Source: Icerya purchasi
Lineage: Eukaryota > Arthropoda > Insecta > Hemiptera > Monophlebidae
Length of the DNA stretch: 64,000 nt
Assembly (NCBI GenBank): GCA_039619475.1
Contig: CM077116.1
Span: 173,443,863 to 173,507,862 of the forward strand
Direction: 5' to 3'
Shown: positions 11,921 through 23,500 of the stretch, piece by piece
How positions within the stretch are numbered: position 1 is the stretch's first letter
Layout of the letters: the number at the start of each line of letters is the position of its first letter
Program-made: the position numbers and the translations under genes
Notes under the pieces: generated by a model
The model's input: only the letters and a program-made list of their open reading frames with translations
What the model was told of the DNA's origin: nothing
Databases searched by the model: none

Positions 11921-14900
11921 AAATACTGACGAAAAATATATTTTCCGCCGAAGCGTGTCACGGTGAACAAAATATCAAGGAATTTTGTGAAACCGTACTT
12001 GTTTATAATATGTCGTTTGAAATACATTTATGCTTAAGACTTTTACAACGGCTGTGATTAGGAAATATAAATTGAGCGACAAAACAGTTACGCACCTAAC
12101 AATAGCTGTAAACAATGAACAGAGTTATAACAAATAAATTGCGGATAAAAAACAACGACGAACTTAAAATGGTTAAAAGTATATATGAAATAAAAATAAA
12201 GCAAGCAGCAAAAAAAAAAAAAAAGAAATAGTAGTAAAGAAAATTCCCTCAAGGGAGCAAACAAAAAGCAATAACCGCCGACAATTCGTAAATGACAATT
12301 AAACAGAAAAAGGAAATTAAATATAAAAAACGAAAATCAAAACATCGACGAACTTAAAAATAAAAGTAAAATTCCAAAAAAAAAAAAAAAAAAAAAAAAA
12401 AATTAGAAAGACACAAAAAAACCGTAATCAATAACTACCGCGAGGAAGGAAATTCCCCCAAAGGGGAAAACAAAAAAAAAACAACAGCAACAACCGCCGA
12501 AAAACTTTTTAGATTGACTGGAAAACTCACCTGAAGATTCATCAGAGGACGAAGTGTTCGTTCGTATTTTCCTATTTTTAAGGTGTTTTCGGTGATCTCT
12601 GAATATGCGTTTTGTTGGTTTTTATTTAATTCTTAGCTTTTTATTTGTTCTTTTTTTGGGTTTTTCCCTTGTAGGTTTTTTTTTTTTTTTTTTTTTTATT
12701 GATCTAAAATTGACCGAATTTTCACTCTTTCGAGTTTCACGTATAGACTGTATACATTCTGAAGTTAGATCTTCTAAACATACGTCTTTGTCATATTTGC
12801 TATAAAAATTTTCGCTTGATATTTTTATTTCATTATATTACATCGGTTGTGTCTGAAGATGGATTGGAAATTCGAAAATGATTACTCAGTTCTTCATATA
12901 CATTTTGTTTCGTTTTCAAATTTAAACATAATAAATCGATTATCGATTAATTTTTATTCGATCTTCTTCACTTGAAAGCGTATCTTCAGTAGATCCTTCA
13001 AATCGTGTTAATTTAATATTTCTTCCGGATATTCTTTTTTTTTTTTTTTCATAAAACAATCTTATTTTAATTTATTTATTAAATAGCGAAGCTTTTCTTT
13101 TACGTATGTATACATTTTTCGATAATTTGAATTGCTGAAAGAGGCCTCCGCTTGGCCCGGGGCCTCACGATTCTTAAAGAGGGCCTGGCCCTCTGTAGGG
13201 AAATCTTTACGATTAGATCGATCGCTATTGCTTTAAAATATTATCCGTGTTAATTAACCACCGGTAAATATACATCGATTGGAAATAACACGAATTACTT
13301 TTTATATAGCCAGACAAAAATTAGGTAAGCAATTTTGAAACAATTGCACGAGCAGTTAAGGAGTTAATTAATTCGTAATCGAAGTTTTTCCGTCACTAGA
13401 GTATAGAAAAAATCAAACTGCTCGAAAATGTTTCAGGATAACATATTCAAAGGAAAAAGGCGGTGATAATTAACCGTAGAAGTGTCGATTAGAGCGAAGA
13501 AAACTAATTTGAGAACTTTATAGTCGCAAGCTCGTCACTGACGGAAATATTATGTATCTTAACATTGTGTGCTACGCGTACGGTATAATGCGAAATAATC
13601 CTTTGTTTACTCGGAAAGTTCTTCGATCAGTGGTAGCCCGTTTACTGAGCAGCGATCGAGTAAAGTTAATTCTCTCTAAAAGGTATACACACATTTTTTT
13701 ACTTAATGTGGTCAGACGAAAATTCCGAAAAAAGAAAATTTAAATATCGGCGAAATATCTACCCTTAAATTAAAAGTTCAACGAACGCGTAAGTTACTTA
13801 TAGGTATTGTCAGCGTTAGTTTGTGTGAAAATTTATATTTGAATAAAGATAATGAATTCGAGGTCTCCATACCGCTATTTATAATCTCATCACTGACGGA
13901 AATTTTTTTGCGTTTTTATATACTCGTTTAACTAATAATTTATAGATAGTAGCGTCTGTGTTATCAATGAAAAAAATTTCTACTAAAAATTAAAAAAAAA
14001 GCAAATATCGACTTTAAGACTTTAATAAGAATGCGTTAAAAACTAAAACTAAATAATTAAATGGGATACTGTGCATTACACAACGTCAATAGTTTAGATA
14101 TGCGGCACTTGATAATAATGCTAAAAAAACACATTAAATATTTCCGATGCTTCCAATACTTGGCCTGTTGTAGAAAATGAGTGATTGCGCATTTATATTT
14201 AATATGGTTTTTTAATTATTGCAACTTAATTCTTGGTGTACGGAGATTCTAATAAATTGTTGATTACGAATAAACGTAACATAGATTTTTTCAAACAACG
14301 ATGCCACGAAATCCCGCTGGTTAAGAAATGAAACGAACCCTTAAATGGAAATTAATATTTTGCTGGTTAAAATTTAAAAAAGAGATATCGAATATGAAAA
14401 TGTGAAAAAATGGAGAATCTTAACGCAATTTTTGAAAAATATATAATATATTCGAATGGGCAGACGAAAGAATCAAAAAACCGCTCATGATTAAATATCA
14501 AATAGAATTAGAAATGAGTTGAATAGAACAGAAAGGATTTAAACTTAAACGGCGGCGACTGTCATGCATAACAGCGAGATCACTCATGATTAACGCATTC
14601 ATCGGATGATGTAGCTGAGTTTGTAGCAAAAAAAAAAAACCGATTAGTCGATTTTAAAATAAATTTTGTTCATAATTTATATTTTAATCTTCTGCACTTT
14701 AATCGCGCTGCTACTGTTTATCCTTCCCCCAATGTCGTCCATAGTTACCAAATTCGAAAGAAATTGATGACCTAAACCTTTTTTTTTTTTTTTTTTGATT
14801 AATAAATTTTGTACATTTCGTTTAGACGAAATTTGTAGTGCAGCAATTAGTCTTACTGAAATATATGTATTTACGCGTTCGGTTTTGTTCGGTTCTATGT

Positions 14901-15268
14901 GTATGTATATTCCGAAATCCGTGCACGGCCGTTAGGGAAAGATGACCCCGTAGCGGAAACCGTGAAAGAATATAAATAACACGAGCCGAGGAGGATAACC
15001 AGGTGAGGTCTAATTATATTCCCGTGAAAACACTGGAAGTGCGCGTATTAGATACCGGTCAACGGAAATAATTTTGAGTATAGAAAAAAGTATTTATTGT
15101 GCAGGAAGTTTGGTGCTACTAATTGTATATGTAATAACGATGTCATAAGATCCGAAAAAGTTGTACTCTATGTTTCTCCATAAAAAAAATGATTTGGCTT
15201 AAATAGGTGTATATTCTGTAGTTTAAAATTGTAATGATCGAATGATTATTCATACAAGCTTTTAAATT
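11921..15268. other. Noncoding AT-rich sequence
   Basis: There are long A runs (12210, 12376-12402) and T runs (12678-12698, 13036), and a GC-rich island at 13141-13200 with repeated GGCCTC/GGCCC words that may be a repeat end. A plus-strand CTGAAGATGG...CGAAAATG near 12853 resembles the hammerhead-like modules but lacks the palindrome. No gene was recognised. Confidence 0.5.
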
Positions 15269-15630
15269 GTGGTGCTACCGGAGAATTTTGAGGGTACTCT
15301 GGACAGCTAAGAAGGCCAACCAGGAGATAGTCACAGGGTTATGAAAAAAAACCACGAATTGATTAATTTCATAAAAATTCGGAAACTGAAATATTTTGGA
15401 CACTTGATCCGTGGAACAAGGTACACACCTTGCTACAAACCATTTTGATGGGAAAAATTGAAGCTAAAAGAAGAGTTGGTCGGAGGAAACGTACCTGGGG
15501 AGTTCTGTGATATCAAGATATGGACAGGATTAAATACAGAGCGGTTGGTACACTTCGCGTACGACAGAGAGCGGTACCAGAATATCATTAAGACTTCACT
15601 AGATGGCCACATCGGTCGGGACAGCAAGAA
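15269..15630 (+). pseudogene. Non-LTR retrotransposon RT C-terminal remnant (RTE-like)
   Basis: Plus-strand frames carry, in order, WCYRRILRVLWTAKKANQE, KIRKLKYFGHLIRGTRY, MGKIEAKRRVGRRKRTW and then IWTGLNTERLVHFAYDRERY. This is the usual tail that follows the reverse transcriptase in RTE-like and related non-LTR elements (W.WRR..., YFGH, GK..GKR..GRR..W). At least two frameshifts and several stops separate the blocks. The catalytic RT part is missing, so this is a 5'-truncated, long-dead copy. Confidence 0.75.
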
Positions 15631-16904
15631 GAAGATATTTGTGTAAAGATTCTTTCTCTGTTTTGCGCGAAAGATGTTTATCACCGTCTAACATTAATTT
15701 TCAGAAGTGAATTTTTGAATCCGATATCGTACGACGAAAAGGCGCTTGTTCAATAAAGGCAAAGCCTGTCAAAATACGAGTAACTATACACATACGTATG
15801 TGTGAAACAACCTGTTGATTTTAAACCGTTTGTGACGATTTTTTAAGGAACCTCTTTCGAAATTTTGCACCGTTCCCCACTGTGACCTCTATACTTTTTT
15901 TTCCGTTTTTTTCTTCTCCCTTTCTTTTTTTTAATGCGCCAAAAAGGTTTACTGCCAAGTTTTTTCAAGTTATTTACAGTCGTGCAAGCTTCAGCGAATG
16001 AGGTTTAGCAGAAGCTGGAAAACGCCACTTTACAAAATAAGTTCACTGCGTCCGTAAATATCTGACATTCCCGCGTATACAACTTATGTAAATGAGTTGA
16101 ATATATCGAAGCAACTGGTTTTAATGATAGAGTAGTAGTGTTTGCGCTCGGCCATGTTGCTCGAAGTTTCGATGCGTGTTGCCCGACATAAGAATGCGAT
16201 GCTGCTACAAACAACAGTCCATTGCGTGTACACACTGTTTTCGATAGAAATTTAAAAATTCACGATACATAATGGTTCTCAATTAGAAGTACGTATGTAG
16301 AACCGCAGGCAATATTATAAAAATAATTAATAAAGTATCAAAAATTGCTTAAAAAGAATTAAAACGACGAAAGCACCGCTGCAACGTCGTCAACCTGGCA
16401 GGAGGCCCCGCGAATGTGTTCAATTGAAACATTGAAGTAGACATAAAAAAAAAAAAAAAAAAATATTACATCTATTATTTCCTTTGTAATTGCGGCTGCT
16501 CTAGCCGTTCCCTGTAAAAGAAGGCACACCTTTCGAGGAAAACAAGGGAAAAAAATTAACTTGGCTACTGACGGAGGATAACTTTAAACTTCCGGGCTTA
16601 AGTGTAAAGACAGGTAGCCTTTTTCGTTGACGTGATAATGACTTTATAGCTATGGCCGGATCTGGAGTTTGAAACGGAATTATGACGTTCACGCATATTA
16701 TAATTGGCAAATGATCGAACAGAAGAGCAGTGAACAAAACTTCCTTTCCAGATAGGCTGAAAATTTACATAAATGAACAATATTACAAAGATAAATGTAG
16801 ACAAATCCATAATCTGTTTGTTGATATTTTTAAATATAAAATAAATAAATTCACCCCATTAACATAAGTATAAATTTACTTGAATAAATTTAAATGTTTC
16901 AATT

Positions 16905-16945
16905 TAAAGAAACGTTTACCGGCATAGTTCATCATCAGTTAACAA
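16905..16945 (-). ncRNA. Hammerhead-like ribozyme motif, degenerate
   Basis: Minus strand: CTGATGA (16932-16938), then a small stem region ending in GCCG, then G(T)AA and the palindrome AACGTT (16911-16916), then TC. The layout matches the better copies at 22877 and 23197, but GAAA has become GTAA, so activity is unlikely. It marks an old relative of the same repeat family. Confidence 0.4.
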
Positions 16946-17089
16946 CACAGAGCACACTTCAATAGAACTAAATACACACTACAGAGAAATCATGGGTCTA
17001 CACATACATACATACACACACACACATATATATATATATACACAAATAAAACTCGGCCATTTTGGCCTCACAAGGGGCTCTGCCCTTGA

Positions 17090-17405
17090 CTCCTCTTCCT
17101 TTCATTTTATCTTTCACTTCTGTTCTTTGTAAAAAATTATCAAAATTTACAACGTCACTATTACCGGCATGATACATTTTTTGTTACAAAATCTAATGGG
17201 TGCATGGTTAAAAAGTTTGGACATTTTTTCTTTACCTAAAATTGTGACATTTTTTCTAATGGGGGCCGGCCTAAGTGTAAGGTTGTAGTTTTTATTTATA
17301 TATATATATATACATATATCCACTTTGGCCTTTTCATTTCTGTCTCTTTCTCTTCTATACTTTGTATAAAATGATCAAAATTTACAACGTAATTCTTACT
17401 GGCAT
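17090..17405. repeat. Diverged direct repeat
   Basis: A block around 17095-17165 (a CTCTTCC...CTTTCA stretch, then ATCAAAATTTACAACGT, then CGGCATGA) recurs at about 17325-17405 (ATCAAAATTTACAACGT, then TGGCATCA). A TA tract lies between. It is probably an old tandem duplication or part of a dispersed repeat of unknown type. Confidence 0.55.
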
Positions 17406-20400
17406 CAACTCAAAAAAAAAAAATAACATAACCACAAAAGTCCTATTCTAACATTTAACTTTCATTATATAAAATTAACACATTTCTTCGTTACATTTTT
17501 CGTTACATATTTCGTTACATAATGTGACATTTTTTAAATAACAATAACAAAAATCCTATAAAATATAACAAACGTTACTTTTTTTCTTGTATTTTCTTTG
17601 TCGTAAATATTATTTTTTACTGTATTCAGCTGCTTTTCAAAAAATTTGGGTTTTGGTGTGATGTCGTAGATTGACGATATAAAAGAAACAAGAAAAGGCA
17701 CACGGCAGATGACGAGTGAACGAAAAACCAGATATAGGAAGCTAACGAGCACGGTGGCCGAGTTTTAGCATGTGAGATGAAACGAAATCGAATTGCAGAC
17801 AAGTTAAGAGCAGGAAAGCGTGAGGCGATCAAGAAACCAGGGATTACGTGGAAGAAATGATTGCATGTGTCGGAAAAGGAAGACGATGTAGAAGAAGGAA
17901 GACGATGTATGTAGAAGAAGGAAGAAGCCGTACAGAAATAATCCGGCGACGAGAAATATTATAGACGCTGGTAAAATATTACGAGCTGTAATTTTCTCGA
18001 AGTATTTTGTAAGTTTAAACGCTAGGTACTTGCTCGTCTACTTATAAAAGCAAGTAAATCGTCGACGCTAGAGCTCTGCCTAATTTCTCAAATTTCCTAC
18101 TTCTTCTTGTTTTTTTTCCATACCTTCAGGATGTCCCAATCTTTTTCGTAACTCGCGTATTTTTGGCATTCTTTGAAGTTCTGAAACTGGTAGGATTCTT
18201 CAGAGTATTAGGTGGGTATTCGAGTGATGCGATGGTTCGATCATTATCAGCATTTGTATCCGTACGAAGAAAGCCATCGTAATAGTAGATCATCTCATAT
18301 CGTTTTATCGCATATTATCTCGCGCGTTCATTATTATCGATTAGTCAGTACATAACTGCAGCGATGCTTTGAAATCGACTTTTCTTTTTCAGAAAAATCG
18401 AAAGGAAAAAAAGTCACCTTATTTTCCAGATTTTCGTCGATTAAATCCGCATAAATTGTTCGCTGTTTACGGAAAATGTAATTTAAAATGGCGCTGCTTC
18501 GTCGACCGAATAAGAAGTAACGAGGCTACACAGTTGACTTAGAAATGGGAAAAAAGCGTAATGTCGGAACAGCAAAAGTCAAAAAGCGCGCCGTATATAA
18601 TTTCAAAAAGACGAAATTCATTGAAATTCAAAACTGAATCTTTTCGAAGCGAGCAGATAGAGAACGGAACTAGAAGTGCGTATAGACGACGACACGGCTG
18701 TAATCGCGTCTCATTCAAAAATAGGAGAAAGGAAACTAGAGCCCTTGAAAAGATGTCGCCGCCTGCTTTAGCCAGATCATCGTGTGTGTTCCTCATCATT
18801 ATCATAATTATTTCCCGCATTTAGTGTACAGTCTGCTGTAGTTTTTGTAAAATTGCGCCAAGTTAGTCATTATCTTAAAATCTGCAGAGTTGAATTTCAA
18901 TTTAACCGTCGTTCCGACACTCGTGTCGGTCTCGGTTACTTGCGAAAAAACGGCAAACACTAATTCGACCAGACCAGTGCAAAGGAAAAATGGGGAAAAA
19001 AACAAAAACAAAACAAACAAAAAAAAAAAAAAAAAAGAATGAAAGGAAATAAATGATGATAAATCTGAGTACCAGCGATCTACAAAGAACCTTCATTCTT
19101 TTCTCTCTTTGTCGCTCTGTCTCCGCGCGGTTCTTGTTCTTCCTTTTCGTTTTTTCATATTTTCGCTTTTCCTAGCGAGAACTGCTTCACTTTTGAGAAA
19201 TTGAAATTTTTCAAATTTACTCATGTGTTGCCGACAAGCAGTCTGCGCGTTCAAGGATCGTCTCCTGCCGCTCCGCTAATTCTCGCCCAAGCCATTGTCC
19301 TCTTTCGACTTCATTTTTTTATAAATTCTTTTTCTGTCGCTTTCTTTTCTCTTTGCCGGCCCTCTGCGCACCTATTTCTCTTGCTCCTCGTTCTTTTTAT
19401 GCAATTTTTCCCGGTCCCGTTTCGCCTCTTCCGCCCTCCGACCTTCTTGTCGCTTATTAATATTTTATTTCGTCGCAACGACGCAGATGTTATCTTCATT
19501 TCTGTTAATAATTCTTTTGTTTTCCGTTATCCGACATTTTTTTGCAAAAGCTTCGTACGCTTTTTAGAAAAATTTTAACTAATGTCGTCTGCCGGCAGAC
19601 GTTTTTATCATCTTCACAGCGCTCTAAAAATTTCAGGTCATTGACTCCGGCTCCTGCTTCGAACTCATTTCCTATCGGTGATTTATCGTTAAATTGTCTC
19701 CCGGATTACGTGTTTTAATTTGCGCCGTTCGCTGACAATTCTGCCCGAGGGCGCGCTTATCATTATTCGTTTCGAAAAGGTGAGCCGCTATATATTTTCT
19801 GAGCAAGCTTTGAAAGTCGGACGAGCATGAACGAGGTCAGCTTCGAGATGTGCACAAGCATGCCTAAAATGATTAAGAGATAGGACCGTTTCCTTGAATT
19901 CAGGAAGCCAGACTTAAATCATTCTTCATTTGAAAACAGAATTTGTTAAACGTGATCTCCCGTATACTTTTTTTTTTTCCCCGGAAAAAATTCTTAAATA
20001 TTTGGACCGGAATCAGATCTGAATGACGAAACGCTATAAAGAGTTATGGCCTAGGCGGTTGGGAGTACAACAAAATGAGGATGGTTTTTCCGAACAAGTA
20101 ATTTCGAATTTGAAATATTTGGAGAAGTGGAAAAGTCGAATATCGCGAAAAACGTGAATTCTGCCCTACGAAGCTGAACCTTCGCGATAAGCTTACTTTA
20201 CTTTTTACTATACGTGTGTGCGTATTTTTTTTTGGGGGGGGGGCGCGCTATTAGATGGGAATTGACCCACAACAGTTGAATAACTAGTTTTAATCCGATT
20301 AGTATCGAATACGTCTAGAAGCCGAGATTAAAAAGAAAGTAAATATTTGAGCAATCGAATGATAAGGAAACGTTAGAAGAAAGGAAAGTAATCGTATTCG

Positions 20401-20599
20401 GTGGATGCAGTCGATAAAAGGGGGTATATGAAGAAGAAAAGCATTGGCGAGAAGTGGGGAACAAGCTATGACCGAATCGCGCAGACTGCATAAAGAGACT
20501 ATAACAAATCGGCGGAGCGAGAGAGAATCAGAAAACTATGATTTGTGAGAATTGATGGGTTGACTGAAAAATAGAGAGATTAGCAAAAGAATAGGCACA

Positions 20600-21420
20600 A
20601 ATGTCTGAGTGTAAAATGGAATTGTTTCGGCAGGGAGATAATAATGTTTTAATAGTGTTACTTACTATGAGCAAATAAGTCTGCTCTTTCTTTACCCTCT
20701 ATTGCGGGTTGACCGGAAATACAAAAAAAAATCAACCCGTATAGAACTGGATCTAGATAACTTGGAAATAAAAGAGCAAATGTAAAGGATGGTGGAATAA
20801 AAGTGTGTGTGTGTGTGTGTGTGATGTGGGATGCGTTAAACAGATGGATTCTAGAATATTCATGGGGTCGGAGACTATCAGAAAATTGTTAGTATCGAAC
20901 GTGTAGAAGAAATAAAAAGAAGAGCGTAGATATTGTGAATGTTTTAGCATTAAACGATGAAACAGCAAGAAAAAATTTTGAAGGATTCATAATAATTGTG
21001 TAAGGTAACCAAGAAGGAAGGAGGTTCATTACAATAAATAGCATGCGGAGAAATGTTGAGTAGTTTTTAAGAAATATAAAAGACAATAATGGAATTTTAC
21101 GTAAAGAGAAACGTCATTTATACAGTATATATCCCCTATTGGAGTGGAGAAGATTGGGAGATGAGAGAGGAAGCCGTTTTGTTAGCAATCTATATTCAAG
21201 AAGAGATCTGCGTAAGGATAAAGGAAGAATATCCGACTCCTCATAGATATCTGGAATGGGAATAGATTTTTTAAAGTTCCTAAAGGCTTAAATATGAATG
21301 TTGAATGCGATCTAATTTAGCGAGTAGGTTTCTCAGGAGGCACCATCTGAAATAAAATAGCCGTGGCCTAGTTTAGGGCGAATAATATTATCATAAAGCG
21401 TTATATGCAGGGATCTCCAT
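20600..21420 (-). pseudogene. I/Jockey-type non-LTR ORF2 C-terminal remnant (RT tail to RNase H)
   Basis: Read on the minus strand from 21420, the pieces follow the order of an I-type ORF2 tail. LPLSLRRSLLEYRLLTKRLP (after the RT thumb) comes first, then a corrupted RNase H region with FLIVSDPMNILESICLTHP (the SDS..AL..I position). After that comes FFCISGQPAIEGKERADLFA, which matches the RNase H signature IPGH.GIEGNE.AD.LA, with the catalytic His replaced by Gln. Stops, frameshifts and an internal GT microsatellite show that it is dead. The 3' end is not clear and may extend below 20600. It abuts the 3' end of the next minus-strand element. Confidence 0.7.
20803..20823. repeat. (GT)10 microsatellite
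   Basis: It sits inside the dead RNase H region of the minus-strand non-LTR copy, where it accounts for an HTHTHT run. Confidence 0.95.
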
Positions 21421-22767
21421 TCCATTCCGTTACAATCAATCATTTATTGAACCCAAAGGTTCGTTTCCTCCATTCCTTTCTGTTTTCGGCCATCCCTTAT
21501 AAGTCTGAGTATGTTTGGCATCCCATATCTTTAATAATCTGTTTTATGTAATTATTCCTTGGTTTTCCTCTTCTTTTCGGTTTTTCCTGGTATAATCAGT
21601 TTTAGTCTTTCATCGTGTCTTAATAGATATCCCATCATCTTTAATCTGCGTTTTTTTATTATGTTTATTAATTCCCGTTTTTCATTGATCATGTTCATGA
21701 CTATTGCTCTTCTTATCTGTCCATTTTATCTTTAACCTCTCTCCACAACCACATCTCTGCTGCCATCAACCTCTTTTTATCAGCTTCATTTATTATCCAG
21801 GATTCGCGTCCATACACAGTAGTGTGCTCCATACATAAACCTTTATTAGCCGTTTCGTTAGTTCTGTGTCCACATTTTTACTGGTGAGTAATACATATTT
21901 CTGCACAAAGGCGTATTTGGCTAGACTTATTCTGCGTCTAATTTTTTTTTCAGTTTTTCCATCTTCTGATACCATACTGCCCAAGTATTCTTTGGCTCGT
22001 TCAATTATTTTATTATTTAATAATTTCTTTTTCTTTTGCGGTATTGGTGTCCTTTTACATATTACTATTTTAGTTTTTGTTTCGTTTATTTTCATGTTGT
22101 ATTCTTCTAGATGTACCTGTACTTCTGTCAGTGCTTCTTGAAGTTCTTCTTCAGACTTAGCAATAATGACAATGTCATCTGCGAATCTGTTATTGGTTTT
22201 TCTATCTATATATATATATTAAATAACGCTGGTGACATAACACAGCCTTGCCTTACCCCTTTACCTATTCTTATTTCCTCTCTGCTTTTTCCTACCATAA
22301 ATTCTGCTATTTGGTTTTTGTAAATTGTTTTGATTGTTTGTATTTCTGCTTCCGGTATATCAATTTCTCCAGAATTTCGAACATCTTGTTCCATTTCACT
22401 CGGTCAAAGGCCTTTTCTAAATCCAAAAAGGCCAGCAATAGTTTTCCGATTCTAGCTGTTTTTCTATTATTAGCCGTAGTGCTAGTATTGCTTCTGTTGT
22501 CCTTTTTTGTTTTTGAAATCCATATTGATCTGAATCAAGATTTTTGTTGATTTTCTCTTGTATTCTTTTCAGTACTATATGTGTTAGTATTTTTGAGACA
22601 TGCGATAGTAAATTTATTGTTCTGTAGTTTTCATATTTATCTGCTCTTTTTTTTTTTTTGGAATCAGTCGTCTGCCTTTTTTGAAATCTGTCGGTGCTTC
22701 CCGGCTCATTATTATTTGATTAAACAGCTCTTTCAGTTCTTTCTTTAGTTTTTCGCCACCCTTAATT

Positions 22768-22780
22768 ATTATAATTCAAT
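22768..22780. repeat. Left target-site duplication of the nested insertion (13 bp)
   Basis: ATTATAATTCAAT is repeated exactly at 23293-23305. Removing one copy together with 22781-23292 restores the continuity of the host RT frame region, which proves insertion into a pre-existing retrotransposon. Confidence 0.85.
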
Positions 22781-22813
22781 GTAGGTGAATACATCCTGTT
22801 TGTTAAAATGATG

Positions 22814-22906
22814 TAATAAAATAAACTTTAATAACAAACAATATAGATCAATAAATTAGATAAATACCTATTTAGAAACGTTTTCGGGCATAACCCATCA
22901 TCAGCT
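22814..22906 (-). repeat. Left inverted arm (93 bp)
   Basis: Reverse complement of 23199-23291 with very few differences. It carries the hammerhead-like core on the minus strand (palindrome AACGTT at 22877-22882). Just outside the core the predicted stem I is only 2 bp here. Confidence 0.85.
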
Positions 22907-23196
22907 GGCCACTTATCACAAAGGTAATAATATGAACATTGCAGAAAATTATTATATAAATAAATATAAAAATAATATTTTAAATGACCAAACACCTAAT
23001 AATAATAATCAACTGTTTAATATAAAAATTTAACTTTTTGTCTTCTTGTTTTATTTTATATTTTATATTAATTATTAGCATTTTCAACCTATAGATTTTT
23101 ATACCTGCCATGTTTATTCTTCTTTACATCTACTATATATACACATGTATTCCCTATATTCACTTCAGTATGTTTTAAGTTTCCTTTAAGTTAGTG

Positions 23197-23233
23197 TTAG
23201 CTGATGATGGGTTATGCCCGAAAACGTTTCTAA
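23197..23233 (+). ncRNA. Candidate hammerhead ribozyme (dimer-type)
   Basis: The elements are in canonical order. Stem I 5' side is TTAG (23197-23200), core box 1 CTGATGA (23201-23207), stem II TGGGTTATGCCC (23208-23219, GGG/CCC paired, one extra U at its start), and box 2 GAA (23220-23222). The palindrome AACGTT (23223-23228) can serve as stem III only between two molecules. U17 is at 23229, and stem I 3' side is CTAA (23230-23233), complementary to TTAG. Cleavage would fall after 23229. The invariant C3-A9 and GAA residues are all present. The extra U between A9 and stem II is non-standard and may weaken or abolish activity. Very short, dimerising stem III is a known trait of Penelope-associated hammerheads. 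Confidence 0.5.
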
Positions 23234-23291
23234 ATAGGTATTTATCTAATTTATTGATCTATATTGTTTGTTATTGAAGTTTATTTTATTA
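23199..23291 (+). repeat. Right inverted arm (93 bp)
   Basis: Reverse complement of the left arm; it ends immediately before the right target-site duplication. It carries the hammerhead-like core on the plus strand. Confidence 0.85.
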
Positions 23292-23292
23292 T

Positions 23293-23305
23293 ATTATAAT
23301 TCAAT
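23293..23305. repeat. Right target-site duplication of the nested insertion (13 bp)
   Basis: Exact copy of 22768-22780. The host RT frame (…VDEIPIEL on the minus strand) resumes directly after it. Confidence 0.85.
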
Positions 23306-23500
23306 TGGTATTTCGTCTACGCCTGTTGCTTTCCTTGTTTTTATGCTTCCAATAGCATTATTGAATTCTGATGCTAGCATTTCTAGTACTTCCTCTCCTT
23401 ACCAATTAGCTCTGTCTTCTTCTATTCTTTCCTCATCTTGGTATAATTCAAGGAGGTATATTTTATTCGACCAAAAGCCATAAACGAATTGTTCTTTCAA

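Larger units (their letters stand above)
15631..20599. other. Noncoding sequence with scattered repeats
   Basis: It contains a hammerhead-like minus-strand module (16911-16938), a diverged direct repeat (17090-17405), a triple TTCGTTACAT-like tandem at 17487-17521, TA tracts near 17030 and 17300, and pyrimidine-rich sequence at 19100-19450. Open frames at 18539-18824 and 19201-19578 overlap oppositely oriented frames and show composition bias, not conserved motifs. No gene is supported. Confidence 0.5.
22781..23292. mobile_element. 512-bp nested insertion with 93-bp inverted arms and hammerhead-like motifs (Penelope-like, non-autonomous?)
   Basis: It is bounded by perfect 13-bp duplications. 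The arms at 22814-22906 and 23199-23291 are nearly perfect reverse complements of each other. A 33-bp leader precedes the left arm only, and the right arm ends within a base or two of the duplication. The middle (about 290 bp) is AT-rich and codes for nothing. Each arm contains CTGATGA, a small stem, GAAA and AACGTT in hammerhead order. Penelope-like retroelements are known to carry hammerhead ribozymes in their pseudo-LTRs, sometimes inverted, and to give variable-length duplications. The asymmetry, duplication length and ribozyme-like motif fit a short non-autonomous derivative of that class better than a cut-and-paste MITE. No reverse transcriptase is present, so the class is an inference. 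Confidence 0.6.
21430..23500 (-). mobile_element. RTE-like non-LTR retrotransposon, 5'-truncated, split by a nested insertion
   Basis: Minus strand, 5' to 3': EERIEEDRANW, EVLEMLASEFNNAIGSIK and TRKATGVDEIPIEL run up to about 23306. The sequence is then interrupted by 512 bp of foreign DNA and resumes at 22767 with GGEKLKKELKELFNQIIMS. RT motifs follow across frameshifts: NLLSHVSKILTHI, DQYGFQKQKRTTEAILALRL, a KAFDR-like block, GKGVRQGCVMSPALFNIYI and then FADDIVIIAKSEEELQEAL (catalytic FADD, about 22200-22140). The tail ends with YLGSMVSEDG, RRRISLAKYAF and MAAEMWLWRRLKIKWTD. The 3' UTR (about 21430-21500) has no long poly-A. The endonuclease is missing. Several stops and frameshifts make it inactive. 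Confidence 0.85.

Noticed and set aside
19201..19578. 125-codon plus-strand frame
   Set aside because: Phe/Leu/Ser-rich translation of a pyrimidine-rich tract, with no domain or splice context.
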